The notes under the pieces were generated by a model. That model was not told where the DNA came from, ran no database searches, and saw only the letters and a list, made by a program, of their open reading frames with translations. Both the position numbers and the translations under genes were made by a program. This document shows, piece after piece, positions 1 through 5,211 of a DNA stretch of 5,211 nucleotides (position 1 is the stretch's first letter; every line of letters starts with the position of its first letter). This stretch comes from Parcubacteria group bacterium (GTDB taxonomy: Bacteria; Patescibacteriota; Minisyncoccia; Minisyncoccales; UBA10102): NCBI GenBank assembly GCA_016188735.1, contig JACPHF010000069.1, positions 1 through 5,211 of the forward strand, in the 5' to 3' direction.

Positions 1-4
1 ATGT

Positions 5-32
5 ATTATACACACCTTTACTATTTTGTCAA
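5..32 (-). promoter_or_regulatory. Consensus sigma70-type promoter firing leftward out of the window
   Basis: Read on the minus strand, TTGACA (27-32) and TATAAT (5-10) are both perfect hexamers separated by 16 bp. The expected start of transcription lies just left of base 1, so the gene it drives is outside the window and is divergent from the lamin-tail gene. Two 6/6 hexamers suggest strong expression, such as a stable RNA or an abundant protein, but the product cannot be seen. Confidence 0.75.
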
Positions 33-46
33 TGCGCTGGTAGAGT
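17..46 (+). promoter_or_regulatory. Possible weak extended -10 promoter for the lamin-tail gene
   Basis: TTTACT (17-22) and TAGAGT (41-46) each match the consensus at 4 of 6 positions. They are 18 bp apart, with a TGg extended -10 element at 38-40. The predicted start near 53 would leave a leader of about 15 nt that contains the AGGA Shine-Dalgarno at 59-62. It overlaps the much better leftward promoter, so the two may compete. This is the best plus-strand candidate in the 67 bp available, but it is weak. Confidence 0.3.
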
Positions 47-67
47 TTCCGAGAACTTAGGATTACG

Positions 68-769
68 ATGGGTATGATGAAACTTTTGCTCTTGCTTCTT
101 CTTTTGGTTCCCGGCATTGTTCTTGCTCAGCCGGTTGTCATAAACGAAATAGCGTGGATGGGTAGTCCGGTTGACGGCGTGGCCGAGAACCAGTGGTGGC
201 GCTATGAATGGCTGGAGTTGTTTAACGCGAGAGATGTTTCGGTTCTGCTTGATGGGTGGTCAATTGAACTGAGGCGTGAGAATCTGGATTTCGCCATTCC
301 TTTGGCAGGAGGGATTCCCGCCAAAGGATATTTTCTTGTTGTTTCTTCGGGAAAGATTCCTTTGGCGCACATCAACTACGCCAATCTTGGAGGAAAGTTT
401 TTCAACGGAGGACAGCGCCTGTTGCTCAAGAATTCTTCGGGCGTTGTGCAGGACGAGATAGATGCGCGAACTGGCTGGTTTGCGGGAGACAATGAAAGCA
501 AGCAAACCATGGAGCGCATAGATCCATTAAAAGAAAGTTCAGATCCTCAAAACTGGCACACGAGCGAACTTGCCGGAGGAAGTCCCGGGCGAGAGAACAG
601 CAAGGTGCAGGATATTGTCAAAGAAAAAACCGGCCCTTTTGCCGAGCCGGTTTCTACCCAGTTGCCCTTTCACTTTGTTCTTGCTGCTGCGGTTGCTCTT
701 GCGGCGGTTCCTGCTGTGATTTGGCTGAAGCGTAGACACGCAAGCTCATTCGATGATCTTGGACATTGA
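68..769 (+). CDS. Secreted, membrane-anchored lamin-tail-domain (LTD) protein
   Basis: The 233-residue protein begins with a signal peptide: MGMMK, a run of eight Leu, then VPGIVLA with likely cleavage after Ala20. A lamin-tail beta-sandwich follows at about 23-175. Its family hallmarks are VINEIAWMGS (24-33), EWLELFNA (47-54), DGWSIE (62-67) and a closing GGSPGREN. A linker leads to a transmembrane helix (about 201-220) followed by Lys-Arg-Arg and a short cytoplasmic tail. It is therefore probably an outward-facing domain tethered to the membrane by its C-terminus. LTD proteins of this design are common in CPR bacteria and are suspected of surface or adhesive roles; the ligand is unknown. 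The start at 68 is chosen because AGGA (59-62) lies 5 nt upstream; ATGs at 74 and 77 are alternatives. The last 116 bp, encoding the helix and tail, overlap rpsA on the other strand. Confidence 0.85.
   Translation: MGMMKLLLLLLLLVPGIVLAQPVVINEIAWMGSPVDGVAENQWWRYEWLELFNARDVSVLLDGWSIELRRENLDFAIPLAGGIPAKGYFLVVSSGKIPLAHINYANLGGKFFNGGQRLLLKNSSGVVQDEIDARTGWFAGDNESKQTMERIDPLKESSDPQNWHTSELAGGSPGRENSKVQDIVKEKTGPFAEPVSTQLPFHFVLAAAVALAAVPAVIWLKRRHASSFDDLGH
615..653 (-). terminator. Intrinsic terminator of rpsA, embedded in the LTD gene
   Basis: On the minus strand, directly after the TAG stop of rpsA (656-654), comes an 8-bp perfect stem. AAACCGGC (653-646) pairs with GCCGGTTT (634-627) around an 11-nt loop, followed by TTTCTTTGAC. 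Together with the last three stem bases this gives a run of six T, so it is a normal rho-independent terminator. On the plus strand the hairpin is followed by CTACCC, so it should stop only rpsA transcripts. It lies wholly within the lamin-tail coding sequence, in the linker before the transmembrane helix. Confidence 0.8.
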
Positions 770-1790
770 GTTCAAGAATCTGGAATGAGTAGGTTTTGCC
801 TGCCTCAATCTGCTCTTCCATATTCTTTTTGGTGCCGAACTCCGAGATGTGGCTGAGCCCCTGAATCATGGGCTCTATTTCCACGAATGCGCCAAACGTA
901 TTGAGTCTCGTCACCTTCCCTTGCACCACGTCTCCTTTCTTGTATTTTTTTTCAACTTCCTTCCAGGGATCTTGTTTGAGCGCTTTCAAAGACAGGGAAA
1001 CGCGGCCCTGGGCAATATCGATGATTTTCGCTTTTACCTGGTCTCCAACTTTCAAGACCTGACTTGGATCGTCAATGATCTGCCAGTCGATTTCTGAAAT
1101 ATGAATAAGGCCTTCCAGCTCTTGCCCCTTTGGTCCGAACCTGAGGAATGCCCCGAAGTCAACGACCCCGGTAATTTCTCCCTCAACCTCCTGACCGACC
1201 TGATATTGCAAAAGCAGTTCTCTGACCTTGGCCTGGTCTTTCGCCTTTTCAGAGAGGATCACCTTTCCTTCCCTGGGATTGATATCAAGAATGCGAACTT
1301 CCAGCGTTTCTCCAACGAACTTTTGGAGCGCGAGGAGGATCTTTGCGGGATCTCCGTCTTCAACGCGGGGATAGTGTTCCTGGGAAAGTTGGGAGACCGG
1401 GAGGAAGGCTGGCACGTTGACCACTTCCGTAAGCAATCCTCCTTTGTTTGCGCCCGTGATCACCACGTTCACCGCCTCCTGTGAGTCTTTCTTTGCCTTG
1501 AGCTGACCCCAGGTGAGTTCCCGGCCAGCCTCTCCAACAGAGAGCTCAATGTAGCCCTCGTCATTTTCCAGATCAACTATTTTCGCTTTCAGCCGTTCTC
1601 CGATCTCGATGTTTCTCAGGCTATCTTTTTCTTCCAAGAATTCCCGTCCCCAGATAATGCCGGTGCCCTGCGGGCTCAAATCCAAAAACAACGATGAGCG
1701 TCCGATGCCGACCACGGTTCCTTCCACGATATCGCCGAGGCGATACGGCCTGAGCTGTTCCGCTGATTGTGAGTCCAGGGTTTGCTGCAC
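654..1790 (-). CDS. rpsA: 30S ribosomal protein S1, four S1 domains
   Basis: Ribosomal protein S1 binds mRNA and helps load it on the 30S subunit. From the GTG at 1790 the protein has 378 residues with four S1 (OB-fold) repeats at about 19-85, 105-182, 196-270 and 285-352. Repeats 3 and 4 carry the textbook pattern (GxVxGxVTxxxxFGAFVE...GLSHISE). The E. coli protein has six repeats; four is common in Gram-positives and CPR. The tail is Gln/Glu/Pro-rich and unstructured. I prefer the GTG because a TTGACA-17-TATATT promoter predicts transcription starting there, which makes the mRNA leaderless. The in-frame ATG at 1811 (seven codons upstream) has no Shine-Dalgarno and sits inside the promoter spacer, but it remains possible. 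The frame stays open upstream to 2438, through a terminator and another gene, so that extension is not real. A terminator follows the stop codon directly. Confidence 0.9.
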   Translation of the reverse strand: MQQTLDSQSAEQLRPYRLGDIVEGTVVGIGRSSLFLDLSPQGTGIIWGREFLEEKDSLRNIEIGERLKAKIVDLENDEGYIELSVGEAGRELTWGQLKAKKDSQEAVNVVITGANKGGLLTEVVNVPAFLPVSQLSQEHYPRVEDGDPAKILLALQKFVGETLEVRILDINPREGKVILSEKAKDQAKVRELLLQYQVGQEVEGEITGVVDFGAFLRFGPKGQELEGLIHISEIDWQIIDDPSQVLKVGDQVKAKIIDIAQGRVSLSLKALKQDPWKEVEKKYKKGDVVQGKVTRLNTFGAFVEIEPMIQGLSHISEFGTKKNMEEQIEAGKTYSFQILELNVQDHRMSLRVYASAKSQQEPPQEQPQQQEQSERATG

Positions 1791-1797
1791 AAATTCA

Positions 1798-1826
1798 AAT
1801 ATACCTTGCATGTCGGAAATTGTCAA
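1798..1826 (-). promoter_or_regulatory. rpsA promoter predicting a leaderless mRNA
   Basis: On the minus strand TTGACA (1826-1821, 6/6) is separated by exactly 17 bp from TATATT (1803-1798, 5/6). The expected start, 6-8 nt past the -10, falls at 1792-1790, on the first base of an in-frame GTG of rpsA. The promoter lies about 35 bp beyond the terminator of the upstream gene. That fits rpsA being an independent transcription unit. Confidence 0.7.
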
Positions 1827-1861
1827 AAACCCCAGGGCCTTTTGCCGTGCCACCGTTTGAG

Positions 1862-1896
1862 GGGCAATAAAAAGAGGGGTCCGAAGGGACCCCTCT
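1862..1896 (-). terminator. Strong intrinsic terminator of the two-helix membrane protein gene
   Basis: On the minus strand AGAGGGGTCC (1896-1887) pairs perfectly with GGACCCCTCT (1882-1873) across the 4-nt loop CTTC. The run TTTT then ATTG follows, giving five T including the last stem base. The stem is 10 bp and GC-rich. It begins 22 bp after the stop codon of the 1919-2317 gene and precedes the rpsA promoter, so it insulates the two genes. In the plus direction no T tract follows. Confidence 0.88.
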
Positions 1897-1918
1897 GCTG
1901 CTACTTCTTCGGCCGTAG

Positions 1919-2317
1919 CTACGGAGGAGCTAGGGCGAACGTCGTTGCAGTGCCGTGGGTGTGAGCGGCGATCGCACGTTGTACGTGAGCGAGCCGTTCG
2001 TGTGCGGTGCGGAAGGTGATCGTGGCGTTGATCGTGCCGCGACGGAGCGCAGAACGCGCGCCGGCGACGAAGGTGTTGATGGTCGCCTCGTGACGCGTCG
2101 CGAAGGCGAAGATCATGAAGCGGAGCCCGGCGAGCGACAGCGATCGTTGTGAACTGTTCGTCGCGAAGACGAACAGCGAGGTCACCGCTGCGACGCCGAA
2201 GGCGATGATCGCGACGGCATCGACCGGCGGCAGGAGTGCTGGAAGCACTACTGCGACGGAGCCGAATACGAGTCCGAGGATGAGGAGGATCGTCGCTGCG
2301 ATCCTTGTGCTCATCAT
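1919..2317 (-). CDS. Two-helix membrane protein of unknown function, GC-rich
   Basis: I do not recognise this 132-residue protein. Two hydrophobic segments (about 6-28 and 34-52) are joined by a very short LPPVD turn, which suggests a membrane hairpin. An Ala/Thr/Arg/His-rich tail of about 80 residues follows, with no recognisable motif. It starts ATGATG, and a purine run with six G (2332-2327) 9 nt upstream serves as the ribosome site. Coding is supported by codon choice: every Ile is ATC and every Phe TTC, with mostly C or G at third positions. The hydrophobic N-terminus and a strong terminator just downstream agree. GC is about 64%, against roughly 50% in the neighbouring stretches I counted, and GATC occurs eight times. 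This suggests acquisition from a GC-richer source or an unusual class of gene. Other open frames in the segment are by-products of high GC. Confidence 0.62.
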   Translation of the reverse strand: MMSTRIAATILLILGLVFGSVAVVLPALLPPVDAVAIIAFGVAAVTSLFVFATNSSQRSLSLAGLRFMIFAFATRHEATINTFVAGARSALRRGTINATITFRTAHERLAHVQRAIAAHTHGTATTFALAPP

Positions 2318-2388
2318 TATTTCGTTCCCCCCTTTCCCTCAAAATGGCTAAGCCAGAACCTCCTTCCCGAGATTGTCCAAAGAACGAT

Positions 2389-2431
2389 CTTCGCGCTTTT
2401 CTCGTGAGCAGCGAAGGCAAGTCACCTTGCC
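2389..2431 (-). promoter_or_regulatory. Tandem hairpins at the 5' end of the membrane-protein mRNA
   Basis: Read on the minus strand, GGCAAG-GTGA-CTTGCC (2431-2416) is a perfect 6-bp stem closed by a GNRA-type tetraloop (GUGA). It lies 5 nt past the putative -10, so the transcript would begin with the hairpin. A second stem, CTTCGC with GCGAAG (2416-2411 and 2394-2389), shares one base with the first and has an inner GCT/AGC extension. A 5'-terminal hairpin of this kind could protect the mRNA from decay. This is inferred from sequence only; a regulatory role is not shown. Confidence 0.4.
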
Positions 2432-2436
2432 GTTTC

Positions 2437-2468
2437 AATATACAATGAAATCAAAAAAGAAGAAACAA
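2437..2468 (-). promoter_or_regulatory. Tentative promoter for the two-helix membrane protein gene
   Basis: The minus-strand TATATT (2442-2437) is a 5/6 match to a -10 box. The only -35-like hexamer is TTGTTT (2468-2463), 20 bp away, which is longer than usual; the stretch between is T-rich. The predicted start near 2431 leaves a leader of about 114 nt. It sits back to back with the better promoter at 2474-2502, which fires rightward. Confidence 0.35.
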
Positions 2469-2473
2469 CCTTC

Positions 2474-2502
2474 TTGAATTATGCGATGGATTCTGGTATC
2501 AT
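2474..2502 (+). promoter_or_regulatory. Extended -10 promoter predicting a leaderless MBL/gyrA-operon mRNA
   Basis: TTGAAT (2474-2479) and TATCAT (2497-2502, 5/6) are separated by exactly 17 bp. A TGg extended -10 motif lies at 2494-2496. Seven bases past the -10 is 2509, the A of the ATG of the MBL gene, so the transcript should start at or next to the start codon. No Shine-Dalgarno is present upstream of that ATG, which agrees. Confidence 0.7.
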
Positions 2503-2508
2503 GGAAAC

Positions 2509-2727
2509 ATGCAGATCGTCTGGAAGGGCCACGCATGCTTTTTTATTACCGCCTCCCACGGGAACCATTCCCAGGTGAAGATTGTGTTTGATCCGTACGA
2601 TGAATCCATCGGCTTGAGGCTGCCTTCCATGGAAGCAGATCTGGTGCTCGTGTCCCACGACCACTACGATCACAACAACGCAAAGGCGATCAAAAATGCG
2701 CCCTTCATAGCTTCTTCTCCCGCATAA
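2509..2727 (+). CDS. N-terminal fragment of the MBL-fold hydrolase
   Basis: This 72-residue piece runs from the ATG at 2509 to the premature TAA. It holds the first beta strands and the HxHxDH motif (residues 50-55) but lacks the later metal ligands, so it should be inactive alone. The start is supported by the promoter seven bases upstream and by the family's normal N-terminus. Confidence 0.5.
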   Translation: MQIVWKGHACFFITASHGNHSQVKIVFDPYDESIGLRLPSMEADLVLVSHDHYDHNNAKAIKNAPFIASSPA

Positions 2728-2748
2728 TACGAGGTGAAAGGAGTATTC

Positions 2749-3162
2749 GTGAAAGGCATACCCTCTTTCCACGACAACTCCAAAGGGAAAGAGCGGGGGC
2801 GCAACACCATCTATGTTGTAGACGCGGAAGACATGCGCCTTTGCCATCTGGGAGACTTGGGACAGAGCGAGCTGACCTCAGAACAGGTAGACCAGATCGG
2901 CGAGGTTGATATTTTGTTCGTGCCGGTTGGAGGCACCTATACCATTGACGCAAAAGAAGCCAGTCATATTGTTTCCCAGATTGAGCCCAAAATTGCCGTG
3001 CCCATGCACTACGCGTTGCCCAACGTGAAAGTGAAGCTGGCCGGCGTAGGTCAGTTCTTGAAGACCATGGGATTGAAGGCCGAAGAACCGCTCCCCAAGC
3101 TTTCCTTGAAGCAGAAAGATCTGGACGGAGAAGAGACGAAAGTGATCGTGCTTCAACCCTGA
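2749..3162 (+). CDS. C-terminal fragment of the MBL-fold hydrolase, possible restart
   Basis: After the TAA the same frame continues for 137 codons from a GTG at 2749. That GTG has a good Shine-Dalgarno, AAAGGAG (2737-2743), 5 nt upstream, so reinitiation is physically plausible. Another GTG at 2734 has no such site. The piece keeps the SFHD, HLGD and PMHY ligands but not HxHxDH. Its TGA overlaps the ATG of the next gene. Whether it is made, or pairs with the N-terminal fragment, cannot be told from sequence. Confidence 0.5.
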   Translation: MKGIPSFHDNSKGKERGRNTIYVVDAEDMRLCHLGDLGQSELTSEQVDQIGEVDILFVPVGGTYTIDAKEASHIVSQIEPKIAVPMHYALPNVKVKLAGVGQFLKTMGLKAEEPLPKLSLKQKDLDGEETKVIVLQP

Positions 3163-3299
3163 TGCTGGATAGGATTCGCAGGCTTCCGGAAGCAAAGCGC
3201 AAGCTCATATTCTGGATAACGGTCGTCGTGGCAGGGCTGGCAATGATTATTTGGTTCGTATTGACCACCATCGCGAGAATAAAAACATTGGTATCGTAA
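3162..3299 (+). CDS. Small single-pass membrane protein (45 aa)
   Basis: The ATG overlaps the TGA of the MBL frame (TGATG at 3160-3164), a classic arrangement for translational coupling, and there is no Shine-Dalgarno of its own. A basic, amphipathic N-terminus ([14 protein letters not shown]) leads into one hydrophobic helix (about residues 15-37, [20 protein letters not shown] and following). A short basic tail, RIKTLVS, ends the protein. By the positive-inside rule the N-terminus should be cytoplasmic. No function is recognised. The position between the MBL gene and gyrA, 7 bp before the gyrA ATG, makes it part of one operon. I infer, without a search, that small proteins of this shape recur beside gyrA in CPR genomes. 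Confidence 0.7.
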   Translation: MLDRIRRLPEAKRKLIFWITVVVAGLAMIIWFVLTTIARIKTLVS

Positions 3300-3306
3300 T
3301 ACGATC

Positions 3307-5211
3307 ATGGCATCAGGAAAAACAGAACTTCAACAGTTGGGTCAGGTGCGTCCCCGTGAAATAAGCCAGGAGATGAAAGAGTCATACCTGGATTACGCGA
3401 TGTCCGTCATTATTGCGCGGGCGCTTCCCGACGTGAGAGACGGACTGAAACCCGTGCATCGGCGCATTTTGTATGCCGCCCAGGACATGGGGCTGACACA
3501 CGGAGCAAAACACCGCAAGTCATCCACCATCATCGGAGAAGTGCTCGGAAAATATCATCCGCACGGCGATCTCGCGGTGTATGACGCCATGGCCCGTTTG
3601 GCCCAGCCTTTTGCCATGCGATATCCCCTCATTGACGGCCAGGGAAATTTCGGCAGCATCGACGGAGATCCGCCGGCAGCCCATCGCTACACGGAAGCGC
3701 GCCTTTCACGCATGGGAGAACTACTGCTGCAGGATATCAATAAAGAGACCGTTGATTTTGTTGAAAACTACGACGGCACCAGAAAAGAACCCGTTGTTCT
3801 TCCCTCTCCTCTTCCCCAGCTTTTACTGAACGGAACCCTGGGCATTGCCGTTGGCATGGCAACCTATATCCCGCCCCATAACCTGACAGAACTCGTGGAT
3901 GCCTTGATGTATTTGCTCGACAACGGAAACGCCACGACCGAAGACCTGTTTCAGTTTGTGAAAGGGCCGGATTTCCCGACAGGAGGCGTCATGTTTGACC
4001 GCAAGGGAATCATCGCGGCTTACTCTCAGGGGAAAGGCCCCATTGTGGTGCGGGGGAAAGCCGAAGTGCTCGAAGAAGGAAAGTCCGGCCGCACGCAGAT
4101 TGTCATCACCGAGATTCCTTACCAGGTGGTGAAGTCGTCTTTGGTTGAGAAGTTCGCGGAACTGGTGCAGGAAAAAAGAATTGAAGGCATCAAGGATATC
4201 CGCGACGAATCCGACAAAGACGGCTTGCGCATCGTGTTTGACTTGCAGCGGGATGCCCATCCCCAAAAGATTCTGAATCGCCTCTACAAGTTCTCAGATC
4301 TTCAAAAAACATTCCATTTGAACATGCTCGCATTGGCAGAAGGCATTCAGCCGAAGACCATGTCTTTGGAAGAAGTCCTCAGCCATTTCATCGTCCATAG
4401 GAAACAGGTCGTGGAGCGCCGGACGCGCTTTGAACTCCAGAAAGCGCAGGAGCGGGCGCACATCCTTGAGGGGCTCCTCAAGTGCCTGGCCAATATTGAA
4501 GAAGTCATTAAAATCATCAGAAAGTCCGGTACGAGGGACGAGGCCCAGAGCAACCTGATGAAGCGGTTCCGCCTCACCCAGGTTCAGGCAAACGCCATTC
4601 TGGAAACAAAGCTTGCCCAGTTGGCCCGCCTGGAGCGCCAGAAGATAGACGACGAAATGGCGCAGCTCAAGGCTCGCATTAAAGAGCTTACCGAAATCCT
4701 GGAGTCGGCAAAGAAACTCAAAGCAGTGATCAAAAAAGAATTGCTGCAGCTGAAAGAAACGTTTGGAGACGCCAGACGCACAAAGGCGCAGGTATCGCAG
4801 GTCGGAGAAATCGCGGAAGAAGATCTCATTCCGGAAGAAGAAACCATCATTACCTTAACGCAGGGAGGATATATCAAACGCATCAACCCGGCTTCGTACC
4901 GGTCGCAGAAACGCGGAGGGAAAGGCATGATGGGCATGAAGACGGTGTCGGATGACATCGTGGAGCATATCCTTTCGGCCCAGACGCACGACCTTCTCAT
5001 GTCGTTTACGGATTCCGGCAAGGTGTTTCAGGTACCGGTATACGAGATCCCGGAAGGCACGAGGGTCGCAAAAGGACGGGGACTTCTTAACTTCCTTGAA
5101 ATCACTCCTCAGGACAAGGTGATGTCTCTCTTTGCCGCGGGGAAAAAGGACTCGGAACAAGGGATGAAATATTTGTTCATGGTGACGAAAAACGGCATTG
5201 CCAAAAAGACC
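3307..5211 (+). CDS. gyrA: DNA gyrase subunit A, 3' end outside the window
   Basis: GyrA is the DNA-cutting and rejoining subunit of gyrase; with GyrB it introduces negative supercoils. The 635 visible codons have no stop and run off the right edge; a full GyrA is about 800-850 residues. The breakage-reunion domain starts with [20 protein letters not shown] (26-45). The catalytic tyrosine is Tyr128 in [10 protein letters not shown] long coiled-coil region spans about 390-500. The C-terminal beta-propeller begins near 510 and carries QKRGGKG (534-540), the GyrA box that separates gyrase from topoisomerase IV. In the quinolone-binding region, [10 protein letters not shown] has Leu89 where E. 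coli has Ser83, while Asp93 (E. coli Asp87) is kept. The ATG at 3307 is chosen for the usual GyrA N-terminal length. No Shine-Dalgarno is evident, so translation may depend on coupling with the gene 7 bp upstream. Confidence 0.96.
   Translation, partial: MASGKTELQQLGQVRPREISQEMKESYLDYAMSVIIARALPDVRDGLKPVHRRILYAAQDMGLTHGAKHRKSSTIIGEVLGKYHPHGDLAVYDAMARLAQPFAMRYPLIDGQGNFGSIDGDPPAAHRYTEARLSRMGELLLQDINKETVDFVENYDGTRKEPVVLPSPLPQLLLNGTLGIAVGMATYIPPHNLTELVDALMYLLDNGNATTEDLFQFVKGPDFPTGGVMFDRKGIIAAYSQGKGPIVVRGKAEVLEEGKSGRTQIVITEIPYQVVKSSLVEKFAELVQEKRIEGIKDIRDESDKDGLRIVFDLQRDAHPQKILNRLYKFSDLQKTFHLNMLALAEGIQPKTMSLEEVLSHFIVHRKQVVERRTRFELQKAQERAHILEGLLKCLANIEEVIKIIRKSGTRDEAQSNLMKRFRLTQVQANAILETKLAQLARLERQKIDDEMAQLKARIKELTEILESAKKLKAVIKKELLQLKETFGDARRTKAQVSQVGEIAEEDLIPEEETIITLTQGGYIKRINPASYRSQKRGGKGMMGMKTVSDDIVEHILSAQTHDLLMSFTDSGKVFQVPVYEIPEGTRVAKGRGLLNFLEITPQDKVMSLFAAGKKDSEQGMKYLFMVTKNGIAKKT

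Larger units (their letters stand above)
2509..3162 (+). pseudogene. MBL-fold metal-dependent hydrolase (UlaG-like, COG2220), interrupted by an in-frame TAA
   Basis: Read through a single TAA (codon 73, 2725-2727), this frame gives one collinear 217-position protein of normal family length. The start MQIVWKGHACFFI matches the usual N-terminus. H50-D-H-Y-D54-H55 is the metal-binding HxHxDH motif; H88 (SFHD), D116 (HLGD) and H167 (PMHY) supply the later ligands. VGGTYTIDAKEA (about 140-151) is typical of this subgroup. Homologues usually have a Gly-Pro-Gly-Glu-Tyr-Glu-Val stretch where this gene reads Ser-Pro-Ala-stop-Tyr-Glu-Val. A Glu (GAA) to TAA change therefore explains the break; no frameshift is needed. 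The substrate of these hydrolases is mostly unknown. The rest of the frame is intact, so this is a recent mutation, a sequencing error, or a gene now expressed as two pieces. It is the first gene of the gyrA operon. Confidence 0.8.

Noticed and set aside
1..60. ATG-to-TAG frame of 19 codons at the left edge, possible tail of an upstream plus-strand gene
   Set aside because: It coincides with a 12-of-12 match promoter on the minus strand, so this is more likely a divergent intergenic region.
849..1484. Plus-strand open frames inside rpsA
   Set aside because: They are antisense to conserved S1 repeats and show no family features.
1955..2351. Plus-strand open frames across the GC-rich segment
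   Set aside because: Their products lack motifs and have no ribosome site. Codon bias, hydrophobic N-terminus, ribosome site and terminator all favour the minus-strand 132-residue frame.
1812..2438. N-terminal extension of the rpsA frame up to 2438 (594-residue ORF)
   Set aside because: It crosses a strong terminator and the GC-rich membrane-protein gene in another frame. The extra residues are low-complexity Arg/Ser/His with no S1 similarity. High GC explains the lack of stops.
2725..2727. Recoding or programmed readthrough at the TAA
   Set aside because: TAA followed by T is an efficient stop context, and no readthrough signal or downstream structure is visible. CPR recoding affects UGA, not UAA.
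3261..3302. Internal promoter before gyrA (TTGACC at 3261)
   Set aside because: No acceptable -10 lies 16-18 bp downstream (AACATT matches only 3 of 6); the TGg-TATCGT at 3289-3297 is too far from it.
4584..5160. Minus-strand open frames inside gyrA, including Ser-rich and Cys-containing ones
   Set aside because: They are shadows of the highly conserved gyrA reading frame.

Overview
The window is bacterial and looks like a chromosome fragment of a Patescibacteria/CPR organism, most likely Parcubacteria. The evidence is a secreted lamin-tail-domain protein with a C-terminal anchor, a four-domain ribosomal protein S1, short intergenic gaps, and an MBL hydrolase / mini membrane protein / gyrA cluster. 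TGA is used as a normal stop, so the UGA-to-Gly code of Gracilibacteria/Absconditabacteria does not apply. The lineage is an inference from protein style, not from a marker tree.

Layout, left to right. A near-perfect sigma70-type promoter at 5-32 points leftward out of the window, so an unseen gene is divergent from the first gene. A lamin-tail-domain protein (68-769, +) converges on rpsA (S1, minus strand, stop codon at 654-656). The two coding regions overlap by 116 bp, and the intrinsic terminator of rpsA lies inside the lamin-tail gene. rpsA has a TTGACA-17-TATATT promoter placed so that transcription should begin at an in-frame GTG, i.e. a leaderless mRNA. Upstream of it, also on the minus strand, is a compact cassette: a two-helix membrane protein of unknown function (1919-2317). 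It has about 64% GC and highly GC-biased codons, with its own structured leader and a strong terminator. Its surroundings are nearer 50% GC in the stretches I counted.

To the right, on the plus strand, a second promoter (TTGAAT-17-TATCAT with an extended -10) again places the expected start of transcription on the ATG. That ATG begins an MBL-fold hydrolase of the UlaG-like/COG2220 type, which is broken by an in-frame TAA after 72 codons. The frame resumes at once and continues to a normal end. It overlaps a 45-residue single-helix membrane protein (TGATG), which is followed 7 bp later by gyrA. gyrA runs off the right edge with 635 codons visible.

The most notable points are two independent promoters that predict leaderless transcripts, one of them for S1 itself; the overlap of rpsA and the lamin-tail gene with an embedded terminator; the compositionally foreign membrane-protein cassette; and the nonsense codon in an otherwise intact MBL gene. 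I did not see a defence system, CRISPR array, IS element or RNA gene.
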